Below are positions 8,077-15,478 of a stretch of DNA of 19,893 nt, piece after piece. A program made the translations under genes and the position numbers. This DNA comes from Methanosarcina sp. UBA289 (GTDB lineage Archaea > Halobacteriota > Methanosarcinia > Methanosarcinales > Methanosarcinaceae): assembly GCA_002496565.1 (NCBI GenBank), contig DAKJ01000019.1, positions 1 to 19,893 on the forward strand, given 5' to 3'. The notes under the pieces are model-generated. The model was not told where the DNA came from. It saw only the letters and a program-made list of their open reading frames with translations, and did no database searches. Position 1 is the first letter of the stretch. Each line of letters opens with the position of its first letter.

Positions 8077-8486
8077 TCACGTTAATAAGCAAAACTTACT
8101 TGAGGGGAATAATTTCCCGCCGCGATTATCCAGATATAAGGTCACAGAGTATTTCCCTGGTTTTTCGTAGGTGTGCGTTGCATACGGAGTTGCTAAAGGG
8201 TTACTATCTACTACGTAAGATTCAGTAACACCGTCTCCAAAATTCCAGAGCCAAGAAGTCGGTACTCCACCGGTGACGGTGTCAGTAAACAACACAACTA
8301 AAGGTGCATTTCCTGAAATTACATTGGAAGTAAATGCAGCAACTGGCAGCATTGTGTTATTAATTTTTGTCACCTGAGTAGCTGATACGACTGGCAAGAT
8401 TAAAACTTAAAATGCAAAAATTAAGATTGCTGAAGCTAAGGCTATTGAATATAACTTCCCCTTATTAACTTCCCCTTATTTTTCAT
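8077..8486 (-). pseudogene. Decayed secreted PKD-domain protein
   Basis: The open part on the minus strand encodes one PKD domain (PVAAFTSN, APLVVLFTDTVTGG, SWLWNFGDG, THTYEKPGKYSVTLYLDNRGG), then stops at once where such proteins normally continue. Upstream, a ribosome site (GGGGGAAG) and ATG at 8486 begin a signal peptide that is broken twice. A perfect 14-base tandem duplication (8453-8466 and 8467-8480) shifts the frame. An in-frame TAA (8407-8409) interrupts the hydrophobic core. Removing one copy of the duplication restores MKNKGKLYSIALASAIL, joined in frame to VLILPVVSAT after the TAA. Both ends are therefore damaged. Its intact relatives would be S-layer or adhesin-type surface proteins. 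Confidence 0.8.
8453..8480 (-). repeat. Frameshifting 14-bp tandem duplication
   Basis: AACTTCCCCTTATT (plus strand) occurs twice with no mismatch, inside the signal-peptide region of the PKD remnant. Fourteen is not a multiple of three, so the duplication itself breaks the frame. Confidence 0.9.
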
Positions 8487-9082
8487 TTGACTTCCCCCAT
8501 CTATTCTCGATCTCTCAAAACTAATATACATTTAACGTAAACTGTAAATCTTCGATTTTGACATTATAATATAAATTCGAATAAATATCGTAAATACATC
8601 TAAAATTATACTTATTCTTTAATTAATTGTGATGATGTCCAATAAGTAGAGTAGTTGTTCAATATATTATTCAATGTGTAAAATTTCTTCTGATCTTTTT
8701 TACATATCGATTTTTATTCAAAACTAGTCACCATTTATTATATTCTCAATAAACCATGGATAAACACAGATGGATACAGACATATAAAGATAGTTTTTCA
8801 ACCCGTTAGTATCTGTTTTATCCGTATCCATCTACGGTTCTTCTATAAAATATCCATTTACCAGTATTAATCTAAAATTCCAGCTTTGTTCCCAGAATTT
8901 GGAAGTGATGCACTAGAAATTGTTTCAGTGGGCTGGTATCAAGTTTATTTAAAATTGGTTATACAAATTATTGAAAGAATAAGGGTGATAGAGAGGGTCA
9001 TGAAATAGGAATAAATCAAAAAATGATAAAATTAATAAGAAAAAGCGTTGAAAGAAATAGGAACTGGGTACAAAACCACAGT
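8487..9082. other. Intergenic spacer
   Basis: No gene supported. It is AT-rich and holds a separated inverted repeat at 8766-8835 (GATGGATAC at 8769-8777, GTATCCATC at 8824-8832, with partial matches beyond). Nothing else stands out. Confidence 0.5.
8766..8835. repeat. Inverted repeat, CAGATGGATAC type
   Basis: CAGATGGATACAGA near 8767-8780 pairs with the complement of TCCGTATCCATCTACG at 8821-8836, with a 9-base perfect core and about 46 bases between. Sequences of this kind occur as dispersed intergenic repeats in several genomes, as far as I recall. It could form a long-loop hairpin in RNA. Confidence 0.5.
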
Positions 9083-9739
9083 TCAGGCGATCTCTGCTAT
9101 TTTTCTCACGGATGCTTTTAACGTTTCTCTTGCCCTTGCTTCGGTAAGTCCGGCTCCCATTGCAATTTTCATGGCAGTTTCGTCGGTGATAAGGTCTTCA
9201 GGATCATGTGTGTCGGTATTTACCAGAAGCGTTGCACCGATATTGAGGGCAAGCCGGGCGACGTGGCCGTTGGCTCGGTTGTGCCCATTCCTGGCTGTAA
9301 CTTCAAGGCAGACATTGTTCTCTTTAGCCTTCTCGACATCTTCCTCGGAAATCAGGCCAGGGTGAGCTAGAATATCCACATATTCACAGGCTACAGACGC
9401 TGCATTTGTTCCGGGAGCAACCGGTTCGGCGGTGGTTTCCCCATGTACGACCACGATTTCTGCGCCCAGCTCTTTTGCTTTCTTTGCAAGAGGAGCGATC
9501 TTTCTGGGAGGCACATGCGTCAGCTCGACTCCAGCTAGAACACGGATATCCCATTCTTCTTCCAGATATTTTGCCTTCTGTCCAGCTTCTATAAGCTGTT
9601 CAAGGTTGGTATAATCGGCATGGTCGGTAAGTGCAATAGCCTTATAGCCGTGAATAACCGCCCGCCGGACAAGTTCGCTCGGGATAAGTTCCCCGTCGCT
9701 AAAAATCGTGTGAGTGTGAAGATCAATCAACCGGATCAC
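9083..9739 (-). CDS. PHP-domain metal-dependent phosphoesterase
   Basis: 218 residues, a complete stand-alone PHP domain. All metal-binding motifs are present: HTH with Asp15 (residues 8-15), TDH (38-40), Glu72 in GVELTH, His99 in VVVHG, His126 in AHPG and the TDTHD block (175-179). Such enzymes remove phosphate from small phosphoesters or 5'-nucleotides; the histidinol-phosphatase label often given to them is not shown here. The start is GTG (9737-9739). The ATG at 9755 is out of frame. No Shine-Dalgarno sequence is visible, but A/T-rich boxes about 20-25 bases upstream fit a leaderless message. It follows the FtsJ gene on the same strand with a 242-base repeat-bearing gap, so it probably has its own promoter. 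Confidence 0.9.
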   Translation of the reverse strand: MIRLIDLHTHTIFSDGELIPSELVRRAVIHGYKAIALTDHADYTNLEQLIEAGQKAKYLEEEWDIRVLAGVELTHVPPRKIAPLAKKAKELGAEIVVVHGETTAEPVAPGTNAASVACEYVDILAHPGLISEEDVEKAKENNVCLEVTARNGHNRANGHVARLALNIGATLLVNTDTHDPEDLITDETAMKIAMGAGLTEARARETLKASVRKIAEIA

Positions 9740-9795
9740 CGTGTTTGGAAGCCATTATATCTTTTATTGTTTAATATTAATGTTTATTTTTGCTA

Positions 9796-9903
9796 TTACT
9801 GCTTAGTTGTTACTGCTTGTTTTGGCTACTATTGTGAAGTTATTACTGTTTAATTTTTTAGTTTTGTTTTGTTATTACTGCTTATTTTTTCTGTTACTGC
9901 TTA
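9796..9903. repeat. Five copies of TTACTGYTTR
   Basis: TTACTGCTTA or a one-base variant occurs at 9796-9805, 9810-9819, 9843-9852, 9875-9884 and 9894-9903, separated by T-rich filler. All five are in the same orientation, in the gap between the FtsJ stop and the PHP start. They read YAAACAGTAA or YAAGCAGTAA on the transcribed strand. They may be operator-like sites, or slippage products in the 3' region of the FtsJ message. Confidence 0.75.
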
Positions 9904-9981
9904 TTTTTCCGTATTCATACCGATATTTCTTTTAATTTCTTTTTTCCCTTTACTAAGCAGAACTCTAAAATTACTCAGGTT

Positions 9982-10776
9982 TCATTGCTCAGGGTTCTCG
10001 GTTTTTCCAAGCCTTTCTGCGACATCGGCAAAAGCGAAATTTGGCTTGACATCCGTTATTTTAATCCTGACTTTTTCCCCTACTTCAACTTCCTTTACGA
10101 AAACAACAAACCCTTCAATGAGCACTGCGCCGTCTCCGCTTGAGCCCAGTTTCTCGATATCCACAACGAATTTGTCTCCTTTGCGGAGTGGAGCTGTCAG
10201 GAACTTCTTTCCGATAACGTAGATCTCGGCACTCTGGGATCTCGATGCTTTAGGGGAATAAGCCATTGTCCGGACAAAGTTATCCCTTACTTTCTGCATG
10301 TAATCATTAAACATGTCTCCCTGGAAGACCTTCACAACGAAATTCCCTTTGGGCTTGAGGATTTTTTTTGCACATTCCAGGGCCGAAGTCGCAAGTTCAA
10401 TTGACCTTGCATGGTCATAAGACCAGTTTCCTGACAGGTTCGGGGCTGCGTCACAGAGCACAACATCAGTTCCTTTTGTCCCTACGCTCTGAATAATCTT
10501 TTTTATTGTAGATTCGGCGTTGATATCACCCTGAATGGTCTCGACACCCTCTATAGGCTCGATTCTCTGCAAATCAATGCCAAGGACTTTCCCCCCGGAC
10601 AGTTCTTTTGCAACCTGGAGCCAGCCGCCTGGGGCTGCACCCAAATCGACAACCGAGTCTCCTCGTTTGATAACATGATGTTTTTCGTTAATCTGCTTGA
10701 GCTTGAAGGAAGCCCTGGATCGGTACCCTTCCTCTTTTGCCTGATGATAATAATAATCTCTTCTGTCTCTTGCCAT
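9982..10776 (-). CDS. rlmE: FtsJ/RlmE-type rRNA 2'-O-methyltransferase with TRAM domain
   Basis: 264 residues. The Rossmann methyltransferase domain (about 10-190) has the SAM motif VVDLGAAPGGW (42-52) and the full K-D-K-E catalytic set: Lys25 (SFKLKQI), Asp109 (LCDAAP), Lys149 (FVVKVFQGD) and Glu184 (SAEIYVIG). This is the set used by bacterial RlmE for 2'-O-methylation of U2552 in the 23S rRNA A-loop. A TRAM domain (about 193-253, with GSSGDGAVLIEGFVVFV) is added at the C-terminus. That fusion is typical of archaeal members and probably aids RNA binding. AGGGAAAG lies a few bases before the ATG. The target base in archaeal 23S rRNA is inferred by homology. Confidence 0.95.
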   Translation of the reverse strand: MARDRRDYYYHQAKEEGYRSRASFKLKQINEKHHVIKRGDSVVDLGAAPGGWLQVAKELSGGKVLGIDLQRIEPIEGVETIQGDINAESTIKKIIQSVGTKGTDVVLCDAAPNLSGNWSYDHARSIELATSALECAKKILKPKGNFVVKVFQGDMFNDYMQKVRDNFVRTMAYSPKASRSQSAEIYVIGKKFLTAPLRKGDKFVVDIEKLGSSGDGAVLIEGFVVFVKEVEVGEKVRIKITDVKPNFAFADVAERLGKTENPEQ

Positions 10777-10908
10777 TGTTACTTTCCCTGCACTGAAAGC
10801 TGATATAGGTTACGCAAAATTCGTTTTGTCATAAATCACGGATCTTTGTCAAATCTCCTGATTTATTGTCACTGATTCATTTACCTACTGTTAATAGTCC
10901 ACTGAATC

Positions 10909-11634
10909 TTATACTTCAATATGAGTATTCTTACTCTTACAATCGTCTGTACTGAACAAAATTACAGAGCATATCAGTATTATCACAGCTACCCATACTG
11001 CTTTAACTCCAATAAATGACGTAAGCAGCCCTCCCAAAATGGCTCCTGCTAAGAACGAGAGGTTAATTGTAGAGTATCGAATGGCTCGCCGGGCCGATTC
11101 ATTGTCTTTACTTGTGAAAGCAAAATAAGCTTCCTGTGTAGCTGAACGTAAGTTTCCCGTAATCATTGTTGTGTTATATGTGGAACCAACAAGTTTGCGA
11201 AATGAAGATACCTGAACCGAAGAGACAAAAGAAATCGCAACGGTTACAATGATATTCGGACTTGTGTAAGGTATGAAACCTATGATAAAAAGGACTGCAA
11301 TTTCAAGAATTAAAACAGCTCTTTCGGAATCCGGTATAAACAGGCGCATTGAAGGTTTTTTAATCATCTCGGCGACCACTACCCCGATCATAAATGCCAG
11401 AATAGGTATCGCGTGAAGCACCACTTGCCCCCATTCTCCTGTTGCAACCTCCATGCCTATAAGCACAACATTTCCTGTCTGGGCATTAGCGAAAACCCCA
11501 CCTCTTCCAACAAACGTGTAAGCATCAAGAAATCCCCCTACAATCGCAAGAAGTATTCCAAGTTCCACAGATTCAGAAGTGAAATTACATAAACGTATTT
11601 TTCTTTCATTTTTTAATATTTGCATCTTTACCAT
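10909..11634 (-). CDS. DUF1275 (YoaK-like) membrane protein
   Basis: 241 residues with about six hydrophobic helices. The signatures of the DUF1275/YoaK family are clear: GGFLDAYTFVGRGGVFANAQTGN near residues 33-55 and TTMITGNLRSA near 155-165. These are membrane proteins of unknown activity, which is all the sequence allows here. The 20-residue N-terminus is basic and soluble; Met4 is an alternative start. No clear ribosome site is adjacent, but a TATA-like run (TTTATATAATT) and AGGAGAAAGG lie 30-50 bases upstream on the coding strand. The C-terminal tail is charged. It stands alone. Confidence 0.9.
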   Translation of the reverse strand: MVKMQILKNERKIRLCNFTSESVELGILLAIVGGFLDAYTFVGRGGVFANAQTGNVVLIGMEVATGEWGQVVLHAIPILAFMIGVVVAEMIKKPSMRLFIPDSERAVLILEIAVLFIIGFIPYTSPNIIVTVAISFVSSVQVSSFRKLVGSTYNTTMITGNLRSATQEAYFAFTSKDNESARRAIRYSTINLSFLAGAILGGLLTSFIGVKAVWVAVIILICSVILFSTDDCKSKNTHIEV

Positions 11635-11957
11635 TTGAATTCAAATAACCTTATTTAATAGTAACTAACCTTTCTCCTAATTATATAAATTGTTTTATAT
11701 TATAAAACTCATCCAGAATTTGATTCAACCTCATTATTTCTACTAACACTACAACTTCAGGGTATGATGCATTTTGAGTTCGTACCTTGAAAAAGCTCAT
11801 TTACAAAACTCTATCCAGCTAAAGAATCTCTCTATTGCACTTTTCGTTTTTAACTCATTTCAATCTATTTTATTGATCTTCTCCTCTTCTTTTTTCTTTC
11901 GATACCTTCTCTTTATTGAATGTTGGACTTTATTTCTCTTATTCGATTATATTCGGC

Positions 11958-12015
11958 ATGAAAGTACTTGAAAGTACTTTCATATTTTTGTGCCTGTAAT
12001 TCGAAGATTTTCATG
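11958..12015. repeat. Dispersed hairpin element, copy B
   Basis: A perfect 10-base inverted repeat, ATGAAAGTAC (11958-11967) and GTACTTTCAT (11974-11983), with a 6-base loop, is followed 15 bases later by ATTCGAAGATTTTCATG (11999-12015). Same order and same spacing to the last block as copy A at 4777-4845. Confidence 0.6.
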
Positions 12016-12527
12016 TTCGTTTCTGTATCATTAGTATCATACATTCTGTCAGCTGTCACTTTTCTTCAAACTTATCAAAATCATAAGTTTTATCTAAATT
12101 TCACTAAAGATTTCCTGATGAATATCAGGATTACATAAATAGAATACGGATCTATACAATATATTTATACCTTATATAAAGACAATAGATATATAGGGAA
12201 TAATTTGTTTCTAAAATAAATTTATTTTAAAAAATTATTTTAGAATAAATTTTATAAAATGACATAATACTAAATATAACTCACCACAATAGATATAATT
12301 ACACCATAATATTAATTTCGGGATAGTTTCATATAGAGAATTCTCAATCCTATAAAATTAATTTATTAAAAACAGTTTTTCAAAGATGAAAGTTCTTTCC
12401 TGGCAATATTGTAATAAATGATATTTTTTGCGATAGATTGTAGTTTTTTGCAGGTAAAATGAAAAAAATGTGAATGTATTAAGTTAAACATGATACAATC
12501 CTGATTAATATTCATAGACGGATATTT

Positions 12528-12589
12528 AGAAACTGATATTAGAAACTGATATTAGAAACTGATATTCAGAAACTGATATTCAGAAATTG
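12528..12589. repeat. Tandem array of a 13-14-bp unit
   Basis: AGAAACTGATATT starts at 12528, 12541, 12554 and 12568; the last two copies carry an extra C (14 bases). A partial fifth copy (AGAAATTG) follows at 12582. Non-coding. It lies about 100 bases past the stop of the VLRF1-like gene, so it may fall in that gene's 3' untranslated region. Confidence 0.9.
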
Positions 12590-12694
12590 TTGCACTAGTC
12601 ATGCTCAGGATTTGATATAAATTTGTCTCACTTCTACCTTTTTCGAGGCTTTAAAACATGTTTTCCTAGCAATTTGCAGCAAATGCTCTCAGTT

Positions 12695-13750
12695 TCACAG
12701 CAGATATCTTCTGGAGCTTAAAACAGTCCTGAGGATATCTTCACCGCCTGCTTTTTCGACCCTGATGTCAGACGGCTTTTCAATTATCTCAAGATTGAAA
12801 GGAAGGCGCTTTCGGATTTCTCCAATTAGCTGAAAATCCCCGCTCAGGATAACACAGTCAATAAACTTGTTTTCTTCAAGAACCCTATCCAGGGCCTCGA
12901 GGACTTTGTCCATGTGGTGTGCAATATCCTCTTCCCTCAGGCGTTCAAAGCGGCGCTGGCTAAAGCCTCCTTTACTGTGCTTTTCCTTCACACTGCTGCG
13001 GATAAGCTCTTCAGTATCGAAAACTTGCGCATTGGGAGCAAAGCCTATGAAGGATTCGCCTGCATGCAGGACAAGCACGAGCATGTGGTAGTCCTTACTC
13101 AAACTTTCTTCAAGCAAAGATACCTCAAAACTGTGCCCAAGCTGCCAGGCTGCAGAAGTGATCGGAAAAGGAGGAGCTATAGCCTCGCAGACCATGCGGT
13201 GAAAATCATAAAAAAGTACAAGGCCGGTATCAGAATCAAGCCTGTCAAGAAGCGTACGGGTTTCTTCTTCTACTCGATCAAGAACTTTTTCACTTAGCAC
13301 ACCTGAGAGACGGGTGCCTGGAGGCATATAAGCGGTCAGCAGGCCACCTGCAGGAGTCTGAAAGGATTTGAGTTTGGAGAGGTAAGCCTCAATAGCTTGC
13401 GGACTCAGGGTTTCAATTCCGCAAAACTTCAGTTTATCCTGGGATTCAGCCCTGATTGTTTCGAGCTCGTAGGCAAGAGTCCGGGTTCGAGTACGTTCCT
13501 GATTTAAAAGAGCCTCAGCTTCCTGCCTGTCCGCAACTGCCTGCCTTGCAAGAGCCTCTTTCTTTTCAAGCTGGGTTTTTGCACTCTGCAGGTCGAGTTC
13601 CAGTTTAACAATCTGCGAGTTGAGCCGGTCGATTTCAAGTTCGAGTTGCCCTTTTCCGGAAATCTTCCCTAGAAATGCTCCCAGACCCTTTTTTGGAACT
13701 TCAGTGGCTTCTTTTTTTGTTTTTTTGTCGCTGATTTGTCTCCCTCGCAC
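12695..13750 (-). CDS. Vms1/VLRF1-type release factor-like protein
   Basis: 351 residues. A lysine-rich start is followed by a coiled coil (about 33-105, heptad-like L/I with many E, K, Q) and then the eRF1-like fold of the Vms1/VLRF1 family (about 135-350). The diagnostic catalytic loop is present as KGGFSQRRFERLREE (260-274). Its Gln265 sits where Vms1/ANKZF1 and the bacterial and archaeal VLRF1 proteins place the residue needed to cut the peptide from tRNA on stalled, split large subunits. The inferred role is peptidyl-tRNA release in ribosome quality control. The start is GTG (13748-13750), with no Met before residue 142 and no clear Shine-Dalgarno sequence. It is divergent from coaBC across a 236-base gap. 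Confidence 0.85.
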   Translation of the reverse strand: MRGRQISDKKTKKEATEVPKKGLGAFLGKISGKGQLELEIDRLNSQIVKLELDLQSAKTQLEKKEALARQAVADRQEAEALLNQERTRTRTLAYELETIRAESQDKLKFCGIETLSPQAIEAYLSKLKSFQTPAGGLLTAYMPPGTRLSGVLSEKVLDRVEEETRTLLDRLDSDTGLVLFYDFHRMVCEAIAPPFPITSAAWQLGHSFEVSLLEESLSKDYHMLVLVLHAGESFIGFAPNAQVFDTEELIRSSVKEKHSKGGFSQRRFERLREEDIAHHMDKVLEALDRVLEENKFIDCVILSGDFQLIGEIRKRLPFNLEIIEKPSDIRVEKAGGEDILRTVLSSRRYLL

Positions 13751-13934
13751 TCTGTTATTTTTGACTTAGATACCGAGTTAATAAAATAAAAGCTTTCTAT
13801 AAAATTTCTTTGTCAATTTTAATCCTTATTATTTCGAAAGTTTTAATAATATCGTATTGAATGTCACTTTGCTTTCAGGAGCATTTTCTGAAAAGCAAGT
13901 TGATTTAAGAAATTATTGCCTAGCTTATAACCTT

Positions 13935-13970
13935 CAATTTATAACCTACTTCCAATTTATAACCTATAAA
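13935..13970 (+). promoter_or_regulatory. Duplicated TATA region of coaBC
   Basis: CAATTTATAACCTA occurs at 13935-13948 and again at 13953-13966. The second copy runs into CCTATAAAT (13962-13970), centred about 21 bases before the ATG. This is close to the spacing for a leaderless archaeal transcript. The repeated copy could give an alternative upstream TATA. Confidence 0.5.
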
Positions 13971-13986
13971 TCACTCCGGTGCCTGA

Positions 13987-15342
13987 ATGAAGACCTCATT
14001 GAAAGACTTTCAAAACCAAACAGGCCAAAAGAGCCCGAACCAGGAAAATCCCGGTCAAGAAGAACCGGATCGAGTAGATGAAATGGATAAAGAGGACAGG
14101 CAAAAGACTGCCGGATACAGAGCTGAGAAATTCCATCCCACACTCTGGATCCAGGGACAAAAAAGCGCTTCTCTTGCCGGGAAAACCATAGTTCTTGGCA
14201 TTACTGGGAGCATTGGGGCGGTAAGGACCGTTGAGCTTGCAAGAGAACTGATAAGAAACGGGGCTGAAGTCCACGCTGTCATGACAGAAGCTGCCACGCG
14301 TATCCTGCATCCGGACGCCTTGCATTACGCTACCGGAAACCCTACAATAACCGAACTTGGAGGCAGGGTTGAACATGTGGAGTTCTGCGGGCTCAAGGGC
14401 AGGGCCGACCTTCTCCTTATAGCTCCTGCAACTGCAAACACTATAGGAAAAATCGCTTACGGTATAGACGATACCCCAGTCACCTCGTTTGCAACGACTG
14501 CTCTTGGCTCGGGCGTGCCTGTAATGGTTGTTCCTGCCATGCATGAATCAATGTTCAGACACCCGGCTGTAGCTGAGAATCTGGTAAAATTGAAAAGCTG
14601 GGGAATCTCTATTGTGGGCCCCAGACTTGAAGAAGGCATCGCGAAAATTGCAGCAAACGAAGAAATCGTGCTCGAAGTAGAAAGAACTCTCGGAAGCAAA
14701 ACCCTTGAAAGCCGAAAGATAATTATTACAAGTGGCTCCACTGCAGAAAGTCTGGACCCAATAAGAATTATTACGAACCGGGCTTCAGGCAAAACCGGCA
14801 GGGAACTTGCCCTTGAAGCGTACCGCAATGGGGCTGATGTAACGCTGGTCCATCGAAATCGGCTTGGATTTGCAGGGATTAGAGAAATTTTTTCAGAGAG
14901 CGCCGGCGACATGACCGATGCAGTACTCTCGGAACTTGAGAAAGGATACGATATCCTTATCAGTTCGGCAGCAATTGCAGATTATACAGCCGACCCTTCT
15001 CCCGAAAAGATAAAGTCGGGAGGGGAACTTGTATTAAAATTGAAACCGACCCGTAAACTGATAAAAGAATGCCGTGAAAAATACCCTGACCTTGTAATTA
15101 TAGGTTTCAAGGCTGAAACCGGGGTTAAAAAAGACGAGCTCCTAAAAAGAGCAGCCTCAACCCTTAAAGCATCAAAGCTGGATCTGATTGCAGCAAACGA
15201 CGTCGCAAAAGGCGGAATGGGCACTGAGGAGAATGAATTGTACTTGCTTGGGCGAGAAAAAAATGAACCCAGGCATGCAAGAGGGAATAAACGCAAACTT
15301 GCAGCCTTTATCCTTGCAGAGATAGCTGATCTGTTAAAGTAA
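13987..15342 (+). CDS. coaBC: Bifunctional CoaBC: phosphopantothenoylcysteine decarboxylase / phosphopantothenate-cysteine ligase
   Basis: 451 residues. After a charged, Pro/Gln/Glu-rich leader (1-60) comes the flavoprotein decarboxylase CoaC (about 64-235). It has GITGSIGA (71-78), the active-site His130 in VEHVEF, APATANTIGKIAYG and PAMHESMF (183-190), where E. coli has PxMNxxMW. The ligase CoaB (about 242-450) shows TSGSTAESLDPIR, TNRASGK (263-269), KIKSGG and KLKPTRKLI (341-359), GFKAET (373-378) and AANDVAKGG. Together they join cysteine to 4'-phosphopantothenate and decarboxylate the product to 4'-phosphopantetheine. The ATG at 13987 directly follows an in-frame TGA, so it is the earliest possible start. 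Met33 (14083) is an alternative. The TATA spacing favours 13987. Confidence 0.95.
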   Translation: MKTSLKDFQNQTGQKSPNQENPGQEEPDRVDEMDKEDRQKTAGYRAEKFHPTLWIQGQKSASLAGKTIVLGITGSIGAVRTVELARELIRNGAEVHAVMTEAATRILHPDALHYATGNPTITELGGRVEHVEFCGLKGRADLLLIAPATANTIGKIAYGIDDTPVTSFATTALGSGVPVMVVPAMHESMFRHPAVAENLVKLKSWGISIVGPRLEEGIAKIAANEEIVLEVERTLGSKTLESRKIIITSGSTAESLDPIRIITNRASGKTGRELALEAYRNGADVTLVHRNRLGFAGIREIFSESAGDMTDAVLSELEKGYDILISSAAIADYTADPSPEKIKSGGELVLKLKPTRKLIKECREKYPDLVIIGFKAETGVKKDELLKRAASTLKASKLDLIAANDVAKGGMGTEENELYLLGREKNEPRHARGNKRKLAAFILAEIADLLK

Positions 15343-15478
15343 AAAATCTGTTAAAAGAAAAATTTTCCTGCAAAATATTCTAGAGTATTTCATAAAATCC
15401 AAAATCATTCTGCAAAGTATTCTACAAAACAGGAACGAACTTTGAAAAAATGATTGAAATTGTAAAAAGGCGTTTTCT

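Larger units (their letters stand above)
11635..12694. other. Long AT-rich gene-poor spacer with repeats
   Basis: No gene I would defend. From the DUF1275 side it holds: a Phe/Leu/Ser-rich open frame at 11774-11971 that starts with TTG and has no ribosome site; hairpin element copy B (11958-12015); a small hairpin TCCTGAT/ATCAGGA (12113-12130); an extremely AT-rich stretch (about 12160-12400); and a 13-14-base tandem array (12528-12589). About one kilobase without coding sequence is long for a region flanked by housekeeping genes. A small RNA or a decayed element is possible. Confidence 0.5.

Noticed and set aside
11774..11971. 65-codon open frame with a TTG start
   Set aside because: Phe/Leu/Ser-rich, no ribosome site, and overlaps hairpin element B. 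It looks like chance reading of a T/C-rich spacer.
13996..15296. Minus-strand open frames inside coaBC
   Set aside because: The plus strand carries a full set of CoaC and CoaB motifs; the antisense frames are Ser/Arg/Pro-rich shadows.
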